The position numbers were made by a program, and so were the translations under genes. Below are positions 1-7,041 of a stretch of 12,130 bases of DNA, one piece after another. The notes beneath the pieces were generated by a model. It was not told where the DNA came from, made no database searches, and saw only the letters and a list, made by a program, of their open reading frames with translations. How positions within the stretch are numbered: the first letter of the stretch is position 1; every line of letters begins with the position of its first letter. This DNA is from Pseudomonadota bacterium (lineage in GTDB: Bacteria > Pseudomonadota > Gammaproteobacteria > Burkholderiales > Burkholderiaceae_C). Location: the NCBI GenBank assembly GCA_023410975.1, contig JAEYPG010000516.1, positions 1 through 12,130 of the forward strand. Reading direction: 5' to 3'.

Positions 1-2039
1 GCGCCGCGCGGCTGGAGTGGCTGCGCGCGCAGCTCCAGGGGCGCTGGTCGGCGCACCAGGTCGAGCTGGACGCCTCCAGCCCGCTGCGCCCCCCGGCCTG
101 GGCCGACGGCCTCATCGGCCCCTCCAGCGGCACCGAGCTCACGCTGCGCGGCAGCGGTGCCTGGCAGGGCGACATGGCCGGACGCTGGAACCTGCAGCTG
201 CAGACGCTGCAGGCCCGTGCGCGCGGCGGCCGGGGCACGCCCTGGCTGAGCACCACGCCGGTACAGGCGCAGCTCAGCTTCGACCCGGCGCTGCGCGGCG
301 TGTCGCTCGCGCCCGGCGGTGTGGAGATGCTGGGCATGGCGCTGCGCTGGACGCAGCTGGACTGGAGCGCACCCGCCACGCCCAATGCGCTGCCGCGGCT
401 GCGGGCGCAGGCCGAGCTGCAGGCGCTGCGCGTGGCGCCCTGGCTGCAGCGGCTGCAGCCGGACTTCGGCTGGGGCGGCGACCTGGAGGTGGGCGGCCAG
501 CTGCGCTTCGACAGCGCCGACGCGCAGGGCAGCGAGATCGTCGTGGAGCGGCGGCGCGGCGACCTGCAGCGCAGCGACGAAATCGGCGGCGTGCAGGCCT
601 TCGGCCTGAGCGAGCTGCGCCTGGCGCTGCAGGTGCAGGAGGGACGATGGACCTTCACGCAGGCGATGGCGGCGCGCCACTTCGGCGTGCTGGCCGGCGC
701 GCAGGTGGTCCAGAGCCGTCCGGGCGTGCCCTGGCCCGACCCGCAGGACCCGATGCAGGGCGTGCTGGAACTGCGCGTGGACGACCTGGGCGTGTGGGCG
801 CCGTGGGTGCCGCCAGGCTGGCGCCTGGGCGGACGGCTGCATGCCTCGGCCGGGCTGGGCGGGCGCTTCGGGGCACCGGAGATCACGGGCCGGCTGGACG
901 CCTCGCGACTGGCGCTGCGCAACCTGCTGCAGGGCGTGGAGCTGCGCGACGGCGAGGTCGCCATGGCGCTGCGCGGCGAGGACGCGCGCATCGAACGCTT
1001 CACCTTGCGCGCCGGCGAGGGCGTGCTGGAGGCCACCGGCGGGGCGCGCTTCGGCGCGGCCCCCAGCGCGGCGCTGCAGCTGAGGCTGGACCGCTTCCGG
1101 GTGCTGGGACGCTTCGACCGGCAGCTCAGCGTCAGCGGCCAAGCGGCGCTGGCGCTGCAGGCGCAGCGGCTGGAGCTCGACGGTCGGCTGGCGGGGGACG
1201 AGGGATTCATCGACATCAGCCGCACCGAGGCACCGTCGCTGGACGAGGACGTGACGGTGCTGAACCGCCCGGGTGCGAGTGCACAGGCGCCCGGGCCGGA
1301 CGAGCCCTCGGCGCTGCTGCGCAACGCGCGCGTGGACCTGCGCCTGGACCTGGGGCAGCGCCTGCGGCTGCGCGGCCAGGGCGTCGACACGCGGCTGGGC
1401 GGCGAGCTGGCGCTGAGCACGCCGGGTGGGCAGCCGGAGGTGCGCGGCACGGTGCGCACGCTGCAGGGGCGCTACGTCGCGTACGGGCAGGACCTGGAGA
1501 TCGAGCGCGGGGAGATCGTCTTCACCGGCGCGCTGTTGAACCCGCGGCTGGACATCCTGGCGATCCGGCCGCGCCTGGACGAGGTGCGGGTGGGCGTGCA
1601 GATCGTGGGCACGGCGCAGAACCCGCGGGTGCGGCTGTACAGCGAGCCCGAGCTGGCGGAGATGGAGAAGCTGTCGTGGCTGGTGACGGGCCGCGCGCCG
1701 GACACGCTGGGCCGTGCCGACACCGCGCTGCTGCAGCGGGCCGCGCTGGCGCTGCTGGCCGGCCAGGGCGGTGGCGCGATGCCGGGGAGCAAGCTATTCC
1801 GCAGCCTGGGCCTGGACGAAGTGGCGCTGAGCCAGCGCAGCAGCGGCGAGGTGCAGCAGACGGTGGTGACGCTGGGGCGGCAGCTGTCGCAGCGCTGGTA
1901 CCTGGGCTACGAACGCGGCATCGGCAGCGCGCTGGGCACGTGGCAGCTGATCTACCGGCTGGGACGCCGGCTGACGCTGCGCGGCCAGTCCGGCGAGCAG
2001 AACTCGGTGGACGTGCTGTGGAGCTGGCGCTGGAACTGA
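1..2039 (+). CDS. tamB: TamB, C-terminal half (translocation and assembly module, inner-membrane/periplasmic subunit), 5'-truncated by window edge
   Basis: The reading frame is open from base 3 to the TGA at 2037-2039, giving 678 visible residues; the start lies left of the window. TamB proteins usually run to well over 1,000 residues, so roughly half is shown. The protein is a long succession of short amphipathic beta strands, as expected for the lipid-conducting groove-like TamB fold that spans the periplasm. The last ~200 residues match the conserved TamB/DUF490 C-terminal domain: GRYVAYGQDLEIERGEIVF, then a NPRLDILAIRP stretch, QNPRVRLYSEPELAE, a SWLVTGR element, and a closing run of alternating strands ending in WSWRWN. 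Family knowledge: TamB is anchored in the inner membrane and works with the Omp85 protein TamA in outer-membrane biogenesis and phospholipid transport. tamA is normally just upstream, here out of view. Family assignment is firm; internal start ATGs (for example 174) are not real starts because the frame continues upstream. Confidence 0.93.
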   Translation, partial: AARLEWLRAQLQGRWSAHQVELDASSPLRPPAWADGLIGPSSGTELTLRGSGAWQGDMAGRWNLQLQTLQARARGGRGTPWLSTTPVQAQLSFDPALRGVSLAPGGVEMLGMALRWTQLDWSAPATPNALPRLRAQAELQALRVAPWLQRLQPDFGWGGDLEVGGQLRFDSADAQGSEIVVERRRGDLQRSDEIGGVQAFGLSELRLALQVQEGRWTFTQAMAARHFGVLAGAQVVQSRPGVPWPDPQDPMQGVLELRVDDLGVWAPWVPPGWRLGGRLHASAGLGGRFGAPEITGRLDASRLALRNLLQGVELRDGEVAMALRGEDARIERFTLRAGEGVLEATGGARFGAAPSAALQLRLDRFRVLGRFDRQLSVSGQAALALQAQRLELDGRLAGDEGFIDISRTEAPSLDEDVTVLNRPGASAQAPGPDEPSALLRNARVDLRLDLGQRLRLRGQGVDTRLGGELALSTPGGQPEVRGTVRTLQGRYVAYGQDLEIERGEIVFTGALLNPRLDILAIRPRLDEVRVGVQIVGTAQNPRVRLYSEPELAEMEKLSWLVTGRAPDTLGRADTALLQRAALALLAGQGGGAMPGSKLFRSLGLDEVALSQRSSGEVQQTVVTLGRQLSQRWYLGYERGIGSALGTWQLIYRLGRRLTLRGQSGEQNSVDVLWSWRWN

Positions 2040-2083
2040 GCCGGGCCAGGCCCGCCGCGCCCGGACCCCGTTTGAAGCCGTGC

Positions 2084-2089
2084 GAGAAT
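2084..2089 (+). promoter_or_regulatory. possible -10 element of the tRNA-Arg gene
   Basis: GAGAAT lies 15 bases before the mature tRNA 5' end, a suitable distance for a short-leader tRNA promoter. No good -35 is seen at 16-18 bp upstream. The TTGAAG at 2072-2077 is far too close to serve. The call rests on position alone. Confidence 0.25.
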
Positions 2090-2104
2090 GCGCGCCGCTG
2101 TCCG

Positions 2105-2179
2105 CTCGCCGTAGTTCAATGGATAGAACGGCCGCCTCCTAAGCGGCAAATACAGGTTCGATTCCTGTCGGCGGGACCA
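2105..2179 (+). tRNA. tRNA-Arg (anticodon CCU)
   Basis: A full cloverleaf can be folded by hand. The acceptor stem is CTCGCCG (2105-2111) with CGGCGGG (2169-2175), with one U-G pair. The D stem is GTTC/GAAC (2114-2117/2126-2129). The anticodon stem is GCCGC/GCGGC (2131-2135/2143-2147) with loop CTCCTAA, putting anticodon CCT at 2138-2140. The T stem is ACAGG/CCTGT with loop TTCGATT. The discriminator is A2176 and the CCA end (2177-2179) is encoded. It decodes AGG, a rare Arg codon in high-GC genomes. The variable loop is short (4 nt). No other tRNA is adjacent. Confidence 0.97.
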
Positions 2180-2198
2180 GCCCTCTTCTCCAGCCCAC

Positions 2199-2235
2199 GG
2201 CCCGCAACGGGCTCGGTTGCAAACCTGATGCAACC
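2199..2235 (+). terminator. tandem small hairpins after the tRNA, possible terminator
   Basis: Two short stems follow the tRNA: GCCCG/CGGGC (2200-2204/2208-2212, 3-nt loop) and GGTTGC/GCAACC (2215-2220/2230-2235, 9-nt loop). No U-tract follows either. They may mark the 3' end of the tRNA transcript but are not canonical intrinsic terminators. Confidence 0.3.
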
Positions 2236-2289
2236 CTCGGCAACAACCGCTTACTTCACGTTCACCTGACCGGACCGATGAAGGTGGCG

Positions 2290-3522
2290 ATGCCTCCTTC
2301 ACTCGACCCGTCCTGCGACAGCGCCGTCCCGACGGCGCGGCCCAGCGCGTTCCAGCCCTTCCAGCGCCTGCAAAGGCTCAAGTTGCTGTGCCTGGGTGGG
2401 ATGTTCCTGCTGTTGGCGCTGCTGAGCGTGGTGCAAGGCTGGGAGTCGATGCGGGAGCTCGCGGCGCAGCGGCGCACGCAGGCGCTGGTGGCCGACATCC
2501 ACCAGTTGCGCGAGCGGCTGCTCGACATCGAGGACGCGCTGCGCGTCTACCAGACCACCAACAACGACGTGCTGCTGCGCCAATACCTGCGCTGTGCCCC
2601 GCCCTGCCTCAGCGCCGCGGGGCTGCGGGCGCAAGCCACGGAACCGGCACAGCAGGCACTGTTCGAGCGCGTCACCGAGTGGGACCAGACCCTGCTCCCG
2701 CTGCTGCGCCAGGCGCTGGACGGCGGCCCATCCACGGCGCCGCTGCCGCTGCCTGCGATCGGCCAGATGCGCAGGCTGCTGTTGCAGGCCGAGGAGGCCG
2801 AGTTCGCCACGCTGCGCCGCCACGAGGAGGCCTGGCGCGCGCGCGGTCTGCAACTCCAGCTGATGCTCGGCGCCACGCTGGTGCTGGGTTTCGCCGGCGT
2901 GCTGCTGCTGCAGCGGCGTACCCAGGTGCTGGTGCAGGCTGGGCTGCACGCGGAGGCGGCGCTGGAGCAGGCGCTGCTGCGCGATCCGCTCACCGGTGCC
3001 TACAACCGCCGCGGACTGGACCTGCACCTGGCACACCGGCTGGACCAGGCACGCCAGGAGCAGCAGCCGCTGGCCCTGCTGGCGCTGGACCTGGACGGCT
3101 TCAAGGCCGTCAACGACCGCCACGGCCATGGCGCCGGCGACGCGGCGCTGCGCACCATCGTGGCTCGGCTGCAGGAGACGGTAGGCGAGCACGGGCTGGT
3201 CACCCGCACCGGCGGCGACGAGTTCGTGCTCGCGCTGCAGGCACCACGGGACGCGGCCGGCGCACGCCTGGTGGCGCAGCGCCTGCTGCGCGCCGTGGAA
3301 GCCCCGCTGGCGCTGCCCGGCGGCGCCGAGGCGCGGCTGGGGGCGTCCATCGGATTGGCCATGTTCCCGCGCCACGGCGCCGATGCGCCTACGCTGCTGC
3401 AGGCGGCCGACGCCGCCTCCTACGCCGCCAAGCGCGGCGGCAAGCACCGCGTCTGCACCTTCGGCGAACCGGCTTGGCCGGGCGCCGCGCACGCCGTCGT
3501 GCCGCTGCGCCGGGCGAGTTGA
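2290..3522 (+). CDS. membrane-bound diguanylate cyclase with N-terminal periplasmic sensor region and C-terminal GGDEF domain
   Basis: Predicted to make cyclic di-GMP from two GTP at the cytoplasmic face of the inner membrane. Start choice: ATG 2290 has AAGGTGG (2281-2287) just upstream; an in-frame ATG at 2278 adds four residues but lacks a ribosome site. Numbering from 2290 (410 aa): first TM helix ~32-50 (hydrophobic LLCLGGMFLLLALL), a ~135-residue periplasmic segment, second TM helix ~187-207, then a short linker and the GGDEF domain from DPLTGAYNRRG (residue 232). The domain has LDLDGFKAVND and an intact GGDEF active site at 308-312, so it should be catalytic. The usual RxxD inhibitory site before GGDEF reads GEHG, so feedback inhibition through that site is probably lost. 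The periplasmic part (LLDIEDALRVYQTTNN, then LRQYL) resembles CHASE3-type helical sensors, and carries a CAPPC cysteine pair. No EAL domain is present. The ligand is unknown. Confidence 0.9.
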   Translation: MPPSLDPSCDSAVPTARPSAFQPFQRLQRLKLLCLGGMFLLLALLSVVQGWESMRELAAQRRTQALVADIHQLRERLLDIEDALRVYQTTNNDVLLRQYLRCAPPCLSAAGLRAQATEPAQQALFERVTEWDQTLLPLLRQALDGGPSTAPLPLPAIGQMRRLLLQAEEAEFATLRRHEEAWRARGLQLQLMLGATLVLGFAGVLLLQRRTQVLVQAGLHAEAALEQALLRDPLTGAYNRRGLDLHLAHRLDQARQEQQPLALLALDLDGFKAVNDRHGHGAGDAALRTIVARLQETVGEHGLVTRTGGDEFVLALQAPRDAAGARLVAQRLLRAVEAPLALPGGAEARLGASIGLAMFPRHGADAPTLLQAADAASYAAKRGGKHRVCTFGEPAWPGAAHAVVPLRRAS

Positions 3523-3662
3523 GCACGGGCAAGCCGGGCACGCGCCGCCGCGTCGGCATCCGGACGCAGCTTCTGCAGGCATCCGGCGTGAAATTGCCTT
3601 GAAAGTCGCCTGCAGCGCGCAACTTATGGCCCTGCGCGCCCTAATCCCTGGGGGGCGAAACG

Positions 3663-3668
3663 TATACT
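3663..3668 (+). promoter_or_regulatory. candidate -10 element of the ctpA promoter
   Basis: TATACT is a 5/6 match to the sigma-70 -10 consensus and lies 36 bp before the ctpA start, in a 182-bp intergenic stretch. The -35 position (around 3640-3645, CCTAAT region) is poor. It would give a leader of about 30 nt. The rest of 3523-3704 shows nothing else convincing. Confidence 0.45.
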
Positions 3669-3704
3669 GCCCTGGCTACTTCATCTCGCGGGAAAGCTGT
3701 TCAC

Positions 3705-5138
3705 ATGGGTGCCAAATTGAAAGTTGCCGGCCTCGTAGCCATTGGTGCCGTGGCGGGCGCGCTCGCCACGATGCAGCTGCAGGCGGTGGCACGCAACGCG
3801 ACCGCGCCGCTGCCGCTGGAAGAGCTCCAGCAGCTTGCCGCCGTCTTCGGCATCGTCAAGAGCGACTACGTCGAGGCGGTGGACGAGAAGAAGCTGCTGA
3901 CCGATGCCATCGCGGGCATGGTTTCTGGGCTCGATCCGCACAGCCAGTATTTCGACAAGAAGAGTTTCAAGGAATTCCGCGAGGGCACCAGCGGCCGTTT
4001 CGTGGGCGTGGGCATCGAGATCGGCATGGAGGACGGGCTGGTCAAGGTGGTGTCGCCCATCGAGGGATCGCCAGCCTTCCGCGCCGGGCTCAAGGCCGGT
4101 GACCTCATCACCAAGATCGACGACACCGCCGTTAAGGGCCTGACGATGGACCAGGCCGTCAAGCGCATGCGCGGCGAGCCCAGCACCAAGGTGCAGCTCA
4201 CGGTGTTCCGCAAGGCCGAGAGCCGCACCTTCCCGGTGACGATCACGCGCGAGGAGATCCGCGTGCAGAGCGTGCGCTCCAAGGTGGTGGAGCCCGGCTA
4301 CGCATGGCTGCGCGTGAGCCAGTTCCAGGACCGCACGGTGGAAGACTTCGTGCGCAAGATCGAGGAGATCTACAAGCAGGAGCCCAACCTCAAGGGCCTG
4401 GTGCTGGACCTGCGCAACGACCCGGGCGGCCTGCTCGAAGGCGCCGTGGCGATCTCTGCGGCCTTCCTGCCCTCGGACGTCGTGGTGGTCTCCACCAACG
4501 GCCAGCTGCCCGACTCCAAGGCCACCTTCAAGGCCACGCCGGAGTTCTACCAGCGCCGCGGCGGCGCCGATCCGCTCAAGCGGCTGCCCGACGCCGTCAA
4601 GAAGGTGCCGATGGTGGTGCTGGTCAACGAGGGCTCGGCCTCGGCCAGCGAGATCGTCGCCGGCGCGCTGCAGGACCACAAGCGCGCCGTCATCATGGGC
4701 GCGCAGACCTTCGGCAAGGGCTCGGTGCAGACGGTGCGCCCGCTGACGCAGGACACGGCGCTCAAGCTCACCACCGCGCGCTACTACACCCCCAGCGGGC
4801 GCTCGATCCAGGCCAAGGGCATCGTGCCCGACGTGTGGCTGGACGAGACCGCCGAGGGCAACGTCTTCGCCGCGCTGCGCATGCGCGAGGCCGACCTGGA
4901 CAAGCACCTGGTGCAGGGCGAGGAGAAGCGCGACGAGGCGCGCGAGAAGGCCCGCGAGGAAGCGCGCCAGAAGCTCGAAGAGCAGCTGGCCAAGCGCGCC
5001 GAGCCGCCCAAGCCGCTGCCCGAGTTCGGCAGCACCGAGGACTTCCAGCTCGTGCAGGCGCTCAACCGGCTGAAGAACAAGCCGGTGGTGGTCAGCAAGA
5101 CCATGAGCGAGCGCAAGCCTGAGAGCGAAACCAACTGA
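3705..5138 (+). CDS. ctpA: C-terminal processing peptidase, S41A family (CtpA/Prc-like), periplasmic
   Basis: This serine protease degrades or trims periplasmic proteins from their C termini. It has 477 residues, a normal length for the CtpA subfamily (shorter than E. coli Prc). A signal sequence or N-terminal anchor covers residues ~1-29 (basic MGAKLK, then the hydrophobic VAGLVAIGAVAGALA). A helical segment follows (LDPHSQYFD near residue 80), then a PDZ domain from about residue 97 (GRFVGVGI, SPAFRAGLKAGDLI) and the protease core. The Ser-Lys dyad is intact: Ser313 in EGSASASEI and Lys338 in FGKGSVQ, 25 residues apart as in Bacillus CtpB, with Gln342 four residues after the lysine. LVLDLRNDPGGLL is the usual S41 core strand. 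A highly charged helix (residues ~400-435, rich in Glu, Arg, Lys) makes a probable coiled coil near the C terminus, possibly for oligomerisation or adaptor binding. ATG 3705 is the only sensible start that keeps the signal sequence; its ribosome site (GGGAAAG) is weak. Confidence 0.95.
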   Translation: MGAKLKVAGLVAIGAVAGALATMQLQAVARNATAPLPLEELQQLAAVFGIVKSDYVEAVDEKKLLTDAIAGMVSGLDPHSQYFDKKSFKEFREGTSGRFVGVGIEIGMEDGLVKVVSPIEGSPAFRAGLKAGDLITKIDDTAVKGLTMDQAVKRMRGEPSTKVQLTVFRKAESRTFPVTITREEIRVQSVRSKVVEPGYAWLRVSQFQDRTVEDFVRKIEEIYKQEPNLKGLVLDLRNDPGGLLEGAVAISAAFLPSDVVVVSTNGQLPDSKATFKATPEFYQRRGGADPLKRLPDAVKKVPMVVLVNEGSASASEIVAGALQDHKRAVIMGAQTFGKGSVQTVRPLTQDTALKLTTARYYTPSGRSIQAKGIVPDVWLDETAEGNVFAALRMREADLDKHLVQGEEKRDEAREKAREEARQKLEEQLAKRAEPPKPLPEFGSTEDFQLVQALNRLKNKPVVVSKTMSERKPESETN

Positions 5139-5174
5139 GCCGGCACGCTTGGGCCCCCTTGGCCGCTGCCCTCG

Positions 5175-5199
5175 CAAAGCCCGCCCCGCGCGGGCTTTG
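5175..5199 (+). terminator. intrinsic terminator after ctpA
   Basis: A perfect 10-bp stem, CAAAGCCCGC (5175-5184) with GCGGGCTTTG (5190-5199), and a 5-nt loop. The stem carries its own A/T ends (AAA...TTT), a frequent form in high-GC genomes, but no long U-tract follows. It lies 36 bp after the ctpA stop and 29 bp before moeB, so it may separate the two genes or allow partial read-through. Confidence 0.7.
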
Positions 5200-5228
5200 T
5201 GCTCTGTGGCGGCGGCTATGCTGACGCG

Positions 5229-5990
5229 ATGAACGACGACCAGCTCCTGCGCTACTCGCGCCACATCCTGCTCAACGAACTCGGCGTGGAAGGCCAGCAG
5301 AAGCTGCTGGACAGCCGGGCGCTGGTGATCGGCGCCGGCGGCCTGGGCTCGCCGGTGGCGCTGTACCTGGGCACCGCGGGGCTGGGCACGATCACGCTGG
5401 TGGACCACGACACGGTGGACGTGACCAACCTGCAGCGCCAGATCGCGCACGACATGGCGCACGTGGGCCAGCCCAAGGTGCTGTCCGCCGCGGCCAGCAT
5501 CCACGCCCTGAACCCGGAGACGCGCGTCGTCACGCTGCAGGAAAAGGTCGACGCGGCGCGGCTGGACGAGCTCGTGCGCGGCGCCGACGTGGTGCTCGAC
5601 TGCAGCGACAACTTCCGCACCCGCCACGCCGTCAACGCCGCCTGCGTGCGCCACGGCAAGCCGCTGGTGTCGGGCGCGGCCATCGGCTTCGACGGCCAGA
5701 TCGCCGTGTACGACACGCGCCATGCCGAGGCCCCCTGCTACGCCTGCGTGTTCCCGCCGGAATCGGGCGTGGAGGAGGTGCGCTGCGCCACCATGGGCGT
5801 GTTCGCGCCGCTGGTGGGCATCATCGGCAGCATGCAGGCGGCCGAGGCCCTGAAGTTGCTTGCCGGGGTGGGCAGCTCTCTGGCCGGACGGCTGCAGATG
5901 CTGGACGCGCGCAGCATGGAGTGGACGGAGATCCGCATCGGACGCTCCGCCCAGTGCCCGGTGTGCGCCACGCGCGGCGCGGCGCACTGA
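5229..5990 (+). CDS. moeB: MoeB/ThiF-family sulfur-carrier adenylyltransferase (probable molybdopterin-synthase adenylyltransferase)
   Basis: An E1-like enzyme that adenylates the C-terminal Gly-Gly of a small sulfur carrier (MoaD for MoeB, ThiS for ThiF) in the cytoplasm. It has 253 residues, near the length of E. coli MoeB (249). The beginning RYSRHILLNELGVEGQQKLL is the family hallmark. The nucleotide-binding loop is GAGGLGS at 35-41. VDHDTVDVTNLQRQ supplies the conserved Asp and Arg contacts. The essential Asp is 127 in CSDN. Two zinc pairs are complete: Cys170/Cys173 (CYAC) and Cys243/Cys246 (CPVC). A cysteine corresponding to the family active-site region is Cys186 (RCATMGVFAPL). There is no rhodanese extension. 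Start: ATG 5229 places the family N terminus correctly; an upstream GTG at 5199 lies inside the terminator stem. Neither moaD nor thiS is in view, so MoeB versus ThiF rests on overall similarity. Confidence 0.88.
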   Translation: MNDDQLLRYSRHILLNELGVEGQQKLLDSRALVIGAGGLGSPVALYLGTAGLGTITLVDHDTVDVTNLQRQIAHDMAHVGQPKVLSAAASIHALNPETRVVTLQEKVDAARLDELVRGADVVLDCSDNFRTRHAVNAACVRHGKPLVSGAAIGFDGQIAVYDTRHAEAPCYACVFPPESGVEEVRCATMGVFAPLVGIIGSMQAAEALKLLAGVGSSLAGRLQMLDARSMEWTEIRIGRSAQCPVCATRGAAH

Positions 5991-6018
5991 CACGACAACA
6001 CCACATCAAACACATCGC

Positions 6019-6921
6019 ATGGAAAAGCGCCCCGACCTGACCGCCCGCAACTTCCCCACGGCCGAGGAAGAAGCGCTGTCGCAGCTTGAAGCCTCCCGCT
6101 ACGCCGGCCCCGAGAGCGCCTACCGCCTGGCCTTCACCGACACGGCCTTCCTGCTGCGCGAGCAGCTGCGCCCGGTGCGCATGCAACTGGAGCTGCTCAA
6201 GCCCGAATTGGTGCAGCGCGAGCAAGGCATCGAGTCGACCATCGTCATCTTCGGCAGCGCGCGCGTGCTGCCGCCGGAGGAGGCGCAGCTGCGGCTGGAG
6301 GCCGCGCGCGAGCTGGGCGAGCCCCAGGCGCTGCGGCGCGCCGAGATGGGCGTGCTCATGAGCCGCTTCTACGACGAGGCACGGCGTTTCGCGGCGCTGG
6401 TGACCACGCAGTCGCGCTCGCACGACACGCCGATCTACGTCGTCACCGGCGGCGGCCCCGGCGTCATGGAAGCGGGCAACCGCGGCGCCTTCGAGGTGGA
6501 CGGCAAGAGCATCGGGCTCAACATCGTGCTGCCGCACGAGCAGGCGCCCAACCCGTACATCACGCCGGAGCTGTGCTTCCAGTTCCACTATTTCGCGCTG
6601 CGCAAGATGCATTTCCTCATGCGCAGCATCGCGCTGGTGTGCTTCCCCGGCGGCTTCGGCACGCTCGACGAGCTGTTCGAGGTGCTGACGCTGATCCAGA
6701 CCGGCAAGTCGCGCCCGCGCCCGGTGCTGCTGTTCGGGCGCGAGTTCTGGACCAAGCTCATCAATTTCGACTGGCTGGTGGAGACCGGCATGATCGGCCC
6801 CAACGACGTGAACCTGTTCCACTTCGTCGAGACTGCCGAGGACGCCTGGGCACGGCTGACCGAGATCTACGGCTTCGACGCCCCCGTGACGCAGACCGGC
6901 GAGTTCGCCGACGACATCTGA
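6019..6921 (+). CDS. LOG-family (TIGR00730-type) Rossmann-fold protein, possible nucleotide 5'-monophosphate phosphoribohydrolase
   Basis: Family members cleave the N-glycosidic bond of nucleoside monophosphates; they are often mislabelled lysine decarboxylase. The protein has 300 residues. The substrate-binding motif PGGFGTLDE is complete at 210-218, and GGGPGVMEAGNRGAF begins at residue 144. VIFGSAR near residue 75 is the first Rossmann strand. The ~65 residues before it (starting MEKRPDLTARNFPTAEEEAL) form an N-terminal helical extension that the short plant-type LOG enzymes lack, which suggests a longer bacterial subgroup. Start: ATG 6019 is the first ATG of the frame after the moeB stop; the frame is open further upstream but only inside moeB. 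It lies 28 bp after moeB, so co-transcription is likely. No clear Shine-Dalgarno is seen. The exact substrate cannot be told from sequence. Confidence 0.88.
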   Translation: MEKRPDLTARNFPTAEEEALSQLEASRYAGPESAYRLAFTDTAFLLREQLRPVRMQLELLKPELVQREQGIESTIVIFGSARVLPPEEAQLRLEAARELGEPQALRRAEMGVLMSRFYDEARRFAALVTTQSRSHDTPIYVVTGGGPGVMEAGNRGAFEVDGKSIGLNIVLPHEQAPNPYITPELCFQFHYFALRKMHFLMRSIALVCFPGGFGTLDELFEVLTLIQTGKSRPRPVLLFGREFWTKLINFDWLVETGMIGPNDVNLFHFVETAEDAWARLTEIYGFDAPVTQTGEFADDI

Positions 6922-6929
6922 AGAAGGCG

Positions 6930-6973
6930 CCCTGTTCGGGCTGGGCCCTTCGGCAAGCTCGGCGCGAACGGGG
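6930..6973. repeat. REP-like imperfect palindrome between the LOG gene and arginase
   Basis: CCCTGTTCG (6930-6938) pairs with CGAACGGGG (6965-6973) over nine positions with one G-T pair. The inside carries CCCTTCGGCAAGCTC. The right half reads like the dispersed CCCTTCGACAAGCTCAG...CGAACGG family of short palindromic repeats often seen between genes in beta- and gammaproteobacteria. That resemblance is from memory; copy number in this genome cannot be judged from one window. It could also act as a transcription-attenuating or mRNA-stabilising hairpin after the LOG gene. Confidence 0.55.
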
Positions 6974-7041
6974 ATATGAAAGGCAGCCGGCACGGCGGCT
7001 GCCCAGCATCGATGGTCACCCGTTCGACGCAGGAGCCGCGC

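Noticed and set aside
2105..2179. tRNA gene as an integration site for a mobile element
   Set aside because: No repeat of the tRNA 3' end, integrase or mobile-type genes are present downstream in the window.
17..2269. 750-codon + strand open frame across tamB and the tRNA
   Set aside because: It is a shadow of tamB in another frame: Arg/Ala/Gly-rich with no domain, and it runs through the tRNA gene.
3554..3587. Nine-base direct repeat GGCATCCGG, twice, upstream of ctpA
   Set aside because: Short, GC-rich and without the symmetry or position expected of an operator; likely chance.
3681..5993. 770-codon - strand open frame opposite ctpA and moeB
   Set aside because: Antisense shadow in high-GC DNA; very His/Arg/Leu-rich, no motifs, and it covers two clearly coding genes.
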